Shown here one piece after another: positions 25,231-33,232 of a stretch of 64,000 nt of DNA; position 1 is the stretch's first letter, and each line of letters begins with the position of its first letter. The notes under the pieces were generated by a model. The model worked only from the letters and a program-made list of their open reading frames with translations, did not search any database and was not told the origin of the DNA. The DNA lies in the NCBI RefSeq assembly GCF_000374045.1, contig NZ_KB893314.1, positions 1-64,000 of the forward strand, in the 5' to 3' direction. The position numbers were made by a program, and so were the translations under genes. This DNA is from Segetibacter koreensis DSM 18137 (GTDB lineage Bacteria; Bacteroidota; Bacteroidia; Chitinophagales; Chitinophagaceae).

Positions 25231-25848
25231 TCAGCTTCTTTGCCCATACATTCTTTCTACATCCTGTACTATTATTTCAATAGCACGGTCCTTGTCATTG
25301 GGGTCATAATTCTGTTTCAAATTGCTTCCAAATACAATAGCTATTGTTTGCCAAAAGCCGGCCGTGAAACCTCCCTTGTATTCGTGAATGAGATTATAAC
25401 AGTTGTTTCCTGTTTCCCGGTAAATCAGTTTCATTAAAACCTTGCCCTGGTAAACAGAGAGGTTGGTAAGTTTGTTTGCAAACTCTCTTTTAAGATCCTT
25501 TTCCCTGGATTTTATTATTTTTCTGCGCTCATCTTTGTCAGTTACATTTACAAGAGCAGCATTTACTTCATTCATTACCTTTCCGGCGGCCTTGGCATAA
25601 GGGTAGGTAACATATACTGCATTGCGCAGGCGTGACCATTCTGCCCAGTAGCTACGCCACTTTTCCAGCATTACTGTTCTTACATTTACATCAGGCATTC
25701 GGCCACCGGGTATAGTATCTCCATCTACAATAAAGGCATACACCTTCATAGTATCATTCCGCGTCTCCTGTGCTTTTAGACTTTGCCCGAAAAAGAGCAC
25801 AAAAACAACTGTTGTTAGGATAAACAGTATCTTAGAATTCCTGGGCAT
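25231..25848 (-). CDS. DUF4294 exported protein
   Basis: A 205-residue protein with an N-terminal signal peptide (about residues 1-26, ending LKAQ). The mature sequence fits DUF4294, a Bacteroidota family of unknown function: VDGDTIPGGRMPDVNVRTV, then RSYWAEWSRLRNAVYVTYPYAKAAG, then YRETGNNCYNLIHEYKGGFTAGFWQT. It is highly charged and probably helical. The gene stands alone between ccsA and bshB1. It is probably a periplasmic protein, as inferred from the signal peptide. Confidence 0.85.
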   Translation of the reverse strand: MPRNSKILFILTTVVFVLFFGQSLKAQETRNDTMKVYAFIVDGDTIPGGRMPDVNVRTVMLEKWRSYWAEWSRLRNAVYVTYPYAKAAGKVMNEVNAALVNVTDKDERRKIIKSREKDLKREFANKLTNLSVYQGKVLMKLIYRETGNNCYNLIHEYKGGFTAGFWQTIAIVFGSNLKQNYDPNDKDRAIEIIVQDVERMYGQRS

Positions 25849-26053
25849 ATATTATCTGGTAATATTAAATGTAAGATAATAGTACGAATATTTATGCTGC
25901 TTTATTATGAAAGTAACCGGAAATTTTGTTATTTATTTTTAAAAATACGGCGAGTAAATAATATAAAAAAACATATTTCAATAATGATTTTTTTTGCCTG
26001 CTCGTTAAATAAGCATTGTCACGTAGCTGAAATAAGTCTTTATCAACAAGAAT

Positions 26054-28681
26054 TTAGACTTCTTCCACCAGGCGTTTCTTCTGTAAACCCTGCGGGCTTT
26101 TTCTCAACTGCTTTACCCTTTGCAGTATACTCATTACAATTCCGACTACCATAACAAGCACGCCAAGCCACAGAACGTTGATAAAGGGGAACTCATACGC
26201 TTTCAAGGTAACAAAATCCAATACCGCCGTACTTTCTTTTACCCCAATTTCAAGAAGCCCTTTTGACTGGTCCTTTACCTGGTTAAACATCAACACCAGG
26301 CTTTGTGCCATAACCGTATCAGGAATAGAATAAATGCTGCCATTCTTTACGTGTAGCAAAGGCATTGCACTAAAACGGCTTCCGTCTTTAGAAATTACCG
26401 TTATGTTAAGACCAATAGCTGTGTCGGTTGCCGCAAACTGATGTTTAGCGGTGGTAGGATTAACAGCAACATTATTTACAATCATCAATCCTTTTGAATA
26501 ATAAATTGTATCGCCAACATGCACTGTTTTAGGCTGAAAAGAAGATGTATCAGAAGCTTTTACTTTTTCAGGATCACCTAAAAAAGTCAGGTAGGCAAAA
26601 ATGTCCCGGTTCCAATAGTGCTTTGCAGATGGATTGGGCGTAACTCCTTCATTGCCTTTGTTATTTTCTATAATGTCGGGGTACAAATTGAAGTGATCAT
26701 CGCCAGTCTTACTTTTAAAATTTATTTCATAGTAGCGCTTACGGTCCCTTTCATTTAGCGTGTCTTTTACATAAGTCACCATATACTTACCCATATCGGT
26801 AGAAAGCCCTTTTACCAAAGTGATATTTTCCAGCGGACTTTCTTTGTCACCCATTTTGAGGGGAGACATACCAGTGGTATTGTAACTAAGTACAGACTTT
26901 TTTGATGAGGAAATTAGTATTCCCAACAATATCATTCCAAAACCGATATGTGCAACTGATGCCCCTGCAGATTTCAATTTACCTTTTAATCCTATAAAAA
27001 TGTACGAAGCATTTGCTATTACCGCATATACGGCAGCAAATACTCCAAGGTGAATGGCTATTAAAAACCCTTGCCCCTTCTTTTCATAATTAATACCTCC
27101 CCAGATACTAATAGCAATTGTTATAGCGACAGCGATTGCGGTAGGTAAAGCTACTTTTTTAAGGAAAAGGTCTTTAGGAGTGTTTTTGTATTTAAAGTAT
27201 TGAGTAGTAGCAGTTAGAGTGCCGAGAATGATAGCGACAAATATTTGCACCTGGTTGTGAAAACCTTCAGGATCTTCTCCAACCGCCCATTTGGTGTTGA
27301 TTAATTTATTAATTACCGGAAGCGACGTGATAATCATTATCACAAAGGCTGATAAAAAGAGAATAAGCGAACCGATAAACATCCAGAATTCACGGCTGTA
27401 AGTATTTTCTTCCTTAACAATCGTAGGTATTTTGTTATCACGGCTTAGTAACCAAAAGAATAATCCTATTGCGGAAAATGCTGAAATAAGAGAAAAAACA
27501 ACAAAAAAGTAATTTAAAACATTCAGCCCTATAAAAAGAGCAGCAACCATTAAACGATGATTCTTTGTTTTTGCTGCAATAAAAGGTGGTATCCAGAAAA
27601 ATACATTTAAAAACAGGTATAACTGCACATTCATCCCCAAGTCAGTAAATGCATGAACAGAAGTATCTCCCAATACGCCACTCCTAGTAAGGAAAGTAGA
27701 ATATAAAATCAGCAAAAAGCTAAGGACGTAAAAAGCATAGGTGCTTTTTAAAGAATAACCGCTGCTGCGATAAATAAGATTTGTATGAAGGCCGGCAACC
27801 ATAACAAGCCACGGCACAAGTGAAGCATTTTCTACCGGGTCCCACGCCCAGTAGCCGCCAAATGTAAGGCTTTCATACGCCCAGGCAGCACCCATCATAA
27901 TGCCCACACCTAAAATACCTGTAGAAAAAGCAGCCCAGGGAATGGCTCGTTTTGTCCAGCCGATATGGTCTTTTTTCCATAACCCAGCGATAGCATAAGA
28001 AAAAGGCACAATGGTAGATGCGAAACCTAAAAACAACACCGGGGGGTGAATGACCATCCAGTAATTTTGCAGTAAAGCATTGAGACCGTTACCGTCTTTC
28101 CATAAAGTCAGGTAATCTTTTCTTAATAAGCCTGTTGTCGCATCTTTAAATATCGGTGCGCTGTCAAAAAAGTTTTCATGTCTCAATAAAACGAAAGGGC
28201 TGCTTCCAACCTTTGCTCCCCAGAAGTACAACCCGGCAAGCATGGTAGCAAGACAAAACTGTGCAAAACTGACCACTGTCATTACAGGCGCTTCCCAGGT
28301 TCTCGCTTTCCAGATCAGAATCCATCCCAACACACAATGCCAGAAGGTCCACAACATAAAGCTTCCCTCCTGCCCTTCCCAAAAGCAACTCAAAAGGTAC
28401 TCCACCTGTAAGGCACGGCTGCTATGCTGCCACGCATACTTATATTCAAATAAATGAGAGGAAATAATATAATATAAAGAAATAAATATAGAAATAACCG
28501 AAATGGTTTCCAGAAAAAATGCAACTCGCGCGATACGTATCCAACTATTCTTTTCGGCCGGGTCGTTATTATTTGCAGCTTTATAAAAAGCAACGGTGGC
28601 TACCAAAGAAGCCACCAGAGAAAGCATAACAAAAAAATGGCCTGTCTGCCCCGGCAATAAATGTTCTCCAATAAATTCCAT
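26054..28681 (-). CDS. ccsA: Cytochrome c biogenesis protein CcsA/CcmF-like heme lyase
   Basis: An 875-residue multi-pass membrane protein. The heme-handling WWD-type motif is visible as GGYWAWDPVENASLVPW (around residues 275-291), and several conserved His residues are placed in periplasmic-side loops (VIHPPVLFLGF, LLRHENFF). The C-terminal third has a large soluble periplasmic domain and a last membrane helix. Heme lyases of this kind attach heme to the CxxCH motif of apocytochromes c. Its partner CcmE is encoded 23 bases upstream. CcmA, B, C, D and H genes are not nearby. Start: ATG at 28681. Confidence 0.92.
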   Translation of the reverse strand: MEFIGEHLLPGQTGHFFVMLSLVASLVATVAFYKAANNNDPAEKNSWIRIARVAFFLETISVISIFISLYYIISSHLFEYKYAWQHSSRALQVEYLLSCFWEGQEGSFMLWTFWHCVLGWILIWKARTWEAPVMTVVSFAQFCLATMLAGLYFWGAKVGSSPFVLLRHENFFDSAPIFKDATTGLLRKDYLTLWKDGNGLNALLQNYWMVIHPPVLFLGFASTIVPFSYAIAGLWKKDHIGWTKRAIPWAAFSTGILGVGIMMGAAWAYESLTFGGYWAWDPVENASLVPWLVMVAGLHTNLIYRSSGYSLKSTYAFYVLSFLLILYSTFLTRSGVLGDTSVHAFTDLGMNVQLYLFLNVFFWIPPFIAAKTKNHRLMVAALFIGLNVLNYFFVVFSLISAFSAIGLFFWLLSRDNKIPTIVKEENTYSREFWMFIGSLILFLSAFVIMIITSLPVINKLINTKWAVGEDPEGFHNQVQIFVAIILGTLTATTQYFKYKNTPKDLFLKKVALPTAIAVAITIAISIWGGINYEKKGQGFLIAIHLGVFAAVYAVIANASYIFIGLKGKLKSAGASVAHIGFGMILLGILISSSKKSVLSYNTTGMSPLKMGDKESPLENITLVKGLSTDMGKYMVTYVKDTLNERDRKRYYEINFKSKTGDDHFNLYPDIIENNKGNEGVTPNPSAKHYWNRDIFAYLTFLGDPEKVKASDTSSFQPKTVHVGDTIYYSKGLMIVNNVAVNPTTAKHQFAATDTAIGLNITVISKDGSRFSAMPLLHVKNGSIYSIPDTVMAQSLVLMFNQVKDQSKGLLEIGVKESTAVLDFVTLKAYEFPFINVLWLGVLVMVVGIVMSILQRVKQLRKSPQGLQKKRLVEEV

Positions 28682-28704
28682 GAGTACTATTTAATTTCGT
28701 AGCG

Positions 28705-29124
28705 TTATTTAGATTTATAATTTGCAGCAGTTCCCAACTCTTTTTTAGCCGCGTTCATATCATCTTTATATTTTGAAGGGCACTTAAGCAGAATATCCTG
28801 GCATTCGAAATGATCTCCTTCCACCCTTCCTTTCAATACAATCCTTTCGCTTTTTTCTATGTCAGCAGGCTTTGTATTGTTGTAAATCACTTTTATGCTG
28901 TTACCTAATGAATCAACGGCGGTGAAGGAAAGATAATTAGGGTTTTTTATAGGATCATAATTCATAGAGTTTTTTTCCATTTTTGCGATTAGGTGCACAA
29001 ACTTTCCCGGTTTTTCTTTGGCCGAAGTAACCGTATCATAGGTAGTAATATCACCCATAAAACTTATCAAAACTGCAATAGATATGGCTATTAGCACCAA
29101 TAAAATTATGTGGATTTTTTTCAT
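28705..29124 (-). CDS. ccmE: Cytochrome c maturation protein CcmE (CxxxY variant)
   Basis: A 139-residue periplasmic heme chaperone with an N-terminal membrane anchor (about residues 4-24) and the OB-fold domain (IKVIYNNTKPADI, IVLKGRVEGDHFECQDILLK). In the classical protein the heme-binding residue is a His in the motif HxxxY; here the position is Cys115 in C-P-S-K-Y (Cys115, Tyr119), so it belongs to the CxxxY type known from some archaea and sulfate reducers. It carries heme to the CcsA-type lyase encoded next. The two genes share a promoter with good Bacteroidota -33 and -7 boxes. Confidence 0.92.
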   Translation of the reverse strand: MKKIHIILLVLIAISIAVLISFMGDITTYDTVTSAKEKPGKFVHLIAKMEKNSMNYDPIKNPNYLSFTAVDSLGNSIKVIYNNTKPADIEKSERIVLKGRVEGDHFECQDILLKCPSKYKDDMNAAKKELGTAANYKSK

Positions 29125-29141
29125 CGTTTTCTCGCTTTTCG

Positions 29142-29171
29142 CAAATGTAAGCCAAAAACGTGTGGTTCAAA
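29142..29171 (-). promoter_or_regulatory. Bacteroidota promoter of ccmE-ccsA
   Basis: On the minus strand TTTG (29168-29171) and TACATTTG (29142-29149) are separated by 18 bases, matching the TTTG-N17-23-TAnnTTTG pattern of Bacteroidota sigma-A promoters. The -7 box lies 17 bases upstream of the ccmE start codon, so the leader would be about 10 bases or less. Confidence 0.6.
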
Positions 29172-29274
29172 TATGGACGGCTACGTCCTATTGTTAAATT
29201 CTTTTGTTTTCTGTTTTTCAAGAGCAGAAACAATAAAAAGCAGCAAAAAAGAATAATTTAAAAATGATTTTATA

Positions 29275-29303
29275 CAGCCTTTTGGGAATTTATCAGAAGG
29301 CTG
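29275..29303 (-). terminator. Terminator-like hairpin after PIG-L gene
   Basis: CAGCCTTTTG (29275-29284) and CAGAAGGCTG (29294-29303) form a 10-bp stem with one mismatch and a 9-base loop, 13 bases downstream of the PIG-L stop codon. The T tract after it is interrupted. Confidence 0.45.
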
Positions 29304-29316
29304 TTTCGAGCATAAT

Positions 29317-30228
29317 CTACTTACTCTTATTTGTAGCAAAACCGCTTGATTTCAATTGCTCAAACAGCCTTTGTACTTTTGGTATGGCACTTTCATCGTT
29401 CTGATCAAAAAACCAAAAAGCCTCCATTCCAAATTTGTTCATATAATTATTCTGCGTATCGCCTTGAGATTTGTATTCAGCAATTGTCCAATCATGTACA
29501 ATCATGTAGCTCACCAAATTCATAAACCCAAACCGTGCTGTACGATGAAACGTAAAAACAGGAGCTTGTTTGTTTATTCTGCTTTCAGGATAATCCTTTA
29601 ATCCGCTAAAGTTAAATGTATCGAGTTCTGGCGGGTTCATTTCTAAACCACCTAATACTATAGGCTTATTTTTGCCGACAAAACGCTTTACTGCACGCAA
29701 AGCCATCAGACTGGCGGTTTTATGATGACCATGCTGATCAGGAGTTGGAAGCAACACGAGCACATAATCGTAAGAGGTGCGGGACAAAATCTGGTCAAGT
29801 TTTTTTTCAATCATTGCTACGTCCCACTTTACACCTCCTACATAAGGCTTTGGATCTTGAGAATAGAAATCATCGACCTGGTCAAAAAAGAAAAAATTCC
29901 TGATACCCATTATTTTTCCTGAAGCCATCAGCTCCCTCTTTCTTATTGCTGGCAAGTATGTACGACCAATGGAAGAATCCCTCAAATTCAATCCATAATA
30001 CTCTGACGCAAGCTCGGTATTTCTATACCCACCTTGACCGTCTGTCATAAGAGCCAGATCGGCAACTCCTTTCAGATCATGTACTATTTTATAAACAGTT
30101 ACCGGGAAAGTGGTTTCGTCATCGGGATGAGAGGTAACGATAAGCACCTTGGGACCAGGATTAGATTGAGCAAAAATGGCAGCAAAAGAAAAACTTAAGA
30201 ACAGGCAGGCGAGTAATTTTTTATACAT
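29317..30228 (-). CDS. Secreted PIG-L family deacetylase
   Basis: A 303-residue exported protein with a signal peptide ending IFAQ (residue 21). The zinc motif TSHPDDETTF (His34, Asp36-37) and a second His segment PTPDQHGHHKTASLMALRA fit the PIG-L/LmbE deacetylase fold, with DGQGGYRNTELA in between. Members remove acetyl groups from N-acetylglucosamine-type sugars. Unlike cytoplasmic BshB1 (24368-25117) this paralogue is exported, so it probably acts on a periplasmic or extracellular amino sugar. The C-terminus (SYMIVHDWTIAEYKSQGDTQNNY) is longer than in BshB1. The gene is monocistronic and divergent from the sugar dehydrogenase gene. Confidence 0.87.
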   Translation of the reverse strand: MYKKLLACLFLSFSFAAIFAQSNPGPKVLIVTSHPDDETTFPVTVYKIVHDLKGVADLALMTDGQGGYRNTELASEYYGLNLRDSSIGRTYLPAIRKRELMASGKIMGIRNFFFFDQVDDFYSQDPKPYVGGVKWDVAMIEKKLDQILSRTSYDYVLVLLPTPDQHGHHKTASLMALRAVKRFVGKNKPIVLGGLEMNPPELDTFNFSGLKDYPESRINKQAPVFTFHRTARFGFMNLVSYMIVHDWTIAEYKSQGDTQNNYMNKFGMEAFWFFDQNDESAIPKVQRLFEQLKSSGFATNKSK

Positions 30229-30318
30229 TTATATGAGCTTGTGTTAAATAATCTTATTCATAAAGAAAAAGGACAGCAAAATAAAGCCTTCTAAAAATAA
30301 AGATTCATTATAAAAATC

Positions 30319-31554
30319 ATGAAAAATAAATCAGTACTCTTTTTTTGTTACTGCATCTTTCTTTTGTCATCGTGTAAAAGCACAGGATATAAAGATAAAA
30401 AAACCGTAAAAGATCAATTAATCTTTACTTTAGAAAAGGTAACAGATAGCTTATATGCGCCACTTGCTTTAGAAAATGCGCATGATGGATCACAACGGAT
30501 TTTTATAGCAGAACAAGCAGGAAGAATAATGATTTTAAAAAATGGAAGATTATTAAAAGAACCTTTCTTAAACATCAGATCGTTGCTTGTTCCAATGAAG
30601 AATGAATATATGGACGTGGGCATCCTAGGTTTCGCCTTTCATCCTGATTATAAAAATAACGGCCGATTTTTTGTTCACTACAGTGCACCGTCAAAAAAAG
30701 GTTTTGACAATACATCGGTATTAGCCGAATTTAAAGTATCAGCAAATAATCCGGACAGAGCGGACCCGCAGGGAAAAGTAATATTGGAAGTAGACCAACC
30801 GCAATCAAATCACAATGGTGGAAACATTGTTTTTGATAAAAAAGGTTATCTGTATATTGGTTTTGGAGACGGTGGCGGACAAGGAGATGCTCATGGCAAT
30901 CCTGGCAATGGACAAAATTTGAATCAATTACTTGGAAAGATCATCCGTATTGATGTTGATCATAAAAGCCCTTACAGTATTCCTGCTGACAACCCTTTTG
31001 TCGGCAAGGAAGGGCGTGATGAGATATGGAGTTATGGCATGCGAATGCCCTGGCGCATTTCATTTGACGAAAAAACAGGAAAACTATTTTGTGGAGACGT
31101 TGGTCAGGACACTTATGAAGAAGTTGATATTATTGAAAAAGGAAAAAATTATGGGTGGCGCGCAATGGAAGGCTTTCATCCTTATGACAGCATTTTATAT
31201 GAAAAAGGAGGCAATTTTGCTTTACCTATAACTGAGTATCCTCACAAAGAAGGAGTTTCCATAATTGGCGGTTATGTATACAGAGGCGAAAAATTTCCCC
31301 TATTGCAAGGGAAATATATTTTTGGCGATTGGGCATTTAAGGTTTTTTACCTCGAACAGAATTCTAAACAACAATGGATAAAACACGATTGCAAGTTTGA
31401 GGGAAAAGATGATAATAAGTTCGATTTTAGAATTAATAGTTTTGGTACGGATGAATCAGGTGAAATTTATATGGTAACTCAAAATGAAATTGGGGCAATT
31501 AATCGTTCGGGCGTTGTTTACAAAATTAAACTAGCAAATTCTGAGAAAGAATGA
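30319..31554 (+). CDS. PQQ-dependent sugar dehydrogenase-like lipoprotein (GDH/YliI type)
   Basis: A 411-residue protein with a lipoprotein signal peptide (Cys19 in LLSSC). The six-bladed propeller family of soluble quinoprotein aldose dehydrogenases (GSDH/YliI) is shown by RIFIAEQAGRIMIL, GILGFAFHPDYKNNGRFFVHY, QSNHNGGNIVFDKKGYLYIGFGDGGGQGD, GMRMPWRISFDEKTGKLFCGDVGQD and EEVDIIEKGKNYGWR. The His in NHNGG corresponds to the catalytic base. It would oxidise an aldose to the lactone with PQQ, anchored in the periplasm or at the surface. No PQQ synthesis genes are in the window, and not all relatives are shown to use PQQ. Confidence 0.9.
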   Translation: MKNKSVLFFCYCIFLLSSCKSTGYKDKKTVKDQLIFTLEKVTDSLYAPLALENAHDGSQRIFIAEQAGRIMILKNGRLLKEPFLNIRSLLVPMKNEYMDVGILGFAFHPDYKNNGRFFVHYSAPSKKGFDNTSVLAEFKVSANNPDRADPQGKVILEVDQPQSNHNGGNIVFDKKGYLYIGFGDGGGQGDAHGNPGNGQNLNQLLGKIIRIDVDHKSPYSIPADNPFVGKEGRDEIWSYGMRMPWRISFDEKTGKLFCGDVGQDTYEEVDIIEKGKNYGWRAMEGFHPYDSILYEKGGNFALPITEYPHKEGVSIIGGYVYRGEKFPLLQGKYIFGDWAFKVFYLEQNSKQQWIKHDCKFEGKDDNKFDFRINSFGTDESGEIYMVTQNEIGAINRSGVVYKIKLANSEKE

Positions 31555-31595
31555 ACTGAAATTTTCAGTACCGTTTGATTCTATGTTATTTATTG

Positions 31596-32945
31596 TCATC
31601 TATTTATTGGTAAATCATGACTTAGTTCCATTCCAACCGATGTTCTTGGTTTAAACCCTGTCCAATTACCATCATTGGAATTCTGCTTAAGGTCCAGGTA
31701 TTTGCCGTAGTCTTTACCTTGCAAATAGATACCGAGAAATGCGGTTACAAAATGTTGGTTTACGTTATTAATTCGTCTTTCGTCCCAAACTGGTTCGGAA
31801 TATCGGTAATATTCATCCAAACTCAAACCCTGTTTAAAACTTTCATACGGCGCGGGATTTGGAGCAACGTTATGGCGGGCGTTAACGTATGTAAAGAGAT
31901 ACCTGTCTGCATGTATAGCTTGTGTATAAATTGCCTTAATGCCATTTTCATACATAGAAATATCATCCTGGCTTCCAGCAACAAAAAATGTAGGCAGGTG
32001 TAACCCGCTAAGACCTACTGAATCCCATACTCCCGAAGCCATTCCCCACGGAGCAAAAGCTACTACTGCCTTTATTCTTTTATCCTGCGAATTGGCAAAA
32101 GCTTCATTGCCTGCGGCTCTAATTTTCAGTGCATCACTTCCGCCGGTTATTGACTGAAAGAAAGCTATTGCTTTTTTACTATATCCTGCACCTGTCGTAT
32201 TTAATGCTCCATATCCACCCATTGAATAACCAATAAGCCCAGTTTTGGATGCATCTACTAATCCCGATAAAAAGCTTTTGCTTTGGGCCTGGCTTAACCG
32301 GTCCATCTCATCTAAAACAAATAACTGGTCTAAAGAGCGGTTTAGCAAAGTGCTGCTGAAATTTGCAGCATCTTCAAACGTAGATTCAGTATGACCTATA
32401 GATGCTACTACATAACCTTTGGAAGCGAGGTTCTCAGCGAGGTAAGTAAACAACAATCTTGATCCTGTAAAACCATGCGATAAAATAATTAAAGGAAAAG
32501 CTCCGGCAGAGCGATCAGGATTGGCATTTCGCAAACATCTACCCTTAAACGAAAAAGGGATCAAAGGTCTTTTTATATCACCTTTATTACCCATTAGCTC
32601 ATGATATACTTCCATCTCTTTTTTATGAGCAGGAATTATAGCAGGGTACCAAACTTCCACTTTTAAGGTCCGATTGTATATAGGTACCACGCTATCTTTA
32701 TAATGAAGAATATCAAGCTGATTTTTATGTAAAAGATTAATTGTCTGTACGCCTACATGAAAATTGCCTCTTTTTGACAATTCCGGAGCATCAGGTAAAA
32801 GATCACCGTAAATAAATTCAGAATTGTCTTTCTTTTCAGCACCTGTAACAGCAGATGTACCTAAATCATATTGTGCGTTTGCAGAAGAAACAAACAAAAA
32901 TAAAAAAGCCAGACAAGACAAAAGAGACAAGAAATGTAATCGCAT
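31596..32945 (-). CDS. Secreted alpha/beta hydrolase (PAF acetylhydrolase-like)
   Basis: A 449-residue exported hydrolase. The signal peptide ends SANAQ (about residue 25). The oxyanion loop LSHGFTGSRLL and the nucleophile elbow IGYSMGGYGALN (G-x-S-x-G) are present; GSQDDISMYE near residue 330 probably supplies the acid and NARHNVAPNP the His. Placement in the platelet-activating factor acetylhydrolase/dienelactone hydrolase-like group is by general pattern. A C-terminal segment (NNVNQHFVTAFLGIYLQGKDYGKYLD) is shared by family members that release short-chain alcohols or acids. The natural ester substrate is unknown. The gene converges on the sugar dehydrogenase gene. Confidence 0.85.
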   Translation of the reverse strand: MRLHFLSLLSCLAFLFLFVSSANAQYDLGTSAVTGAEKKDNSEFIYGDLLPDAPELSKRGNFHVGVQTINLLHKNQLDILHYKDSVVPIYNRTLKVEVWYPAIIPAHKKEMEVYHELMGNKGDIKRPLIPFSFKGRCLRNANPDRSAGAFPLIILSHGFTGSRLLFTYLAENLASKGYVVASIGHTESTFEDAANFSSTLLNRSLDQLFVLDEMDRLSQAQSKSFLSGLVDASKTGLIGYSMGGYGALNTTGAGYSKKAIAFFQSITGGSDALKIRAAGNEAFANSQDKRIKAVVAFAPWGMASGVWDSVGLSGLHLPTFFVAGSQDDISMYENGIKAIYTQAIHADRYLFTYVNARHNVAPNPAPYESFKQGLSLDEYYRYSEPVWDERRINNVNQHFVTAFLGIYLQGKDYGKYLDLKQNSNDGNWTGFKPRTSVGMELSHDLPINR

Positions 32946-33232
32946 AGAGTGTACAATTAATAATCTATAATGGTAAAAAACGGTATTTAAAATAAAGTAT
33001 AAAAAAATTTAAAAGTAATGTTAGAGATGGAAACGGTAAAACTAATATCTTAATAAGACATTACATTTTACGGTTTTAATCAATTCCGTTTTATTATCTT
33101 TTGAAAATATTCATTTTTATACTCATACATAAAAACACATTAATTATCCTTAAAATTTTATTAAAAATCAATTAAACGAAAAGTTAAATTAAAAAGTCCT
33201 ATTTTTATTTTTTTAAATCAAAACTTTTGCAC

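Noticed and set aside
32946-33232. Promoter or regulator site for susC
   Set aside because: The region is very A/T-rich but I could not find a TAnnTTTG box or an inverted repeat that stands out from that background.
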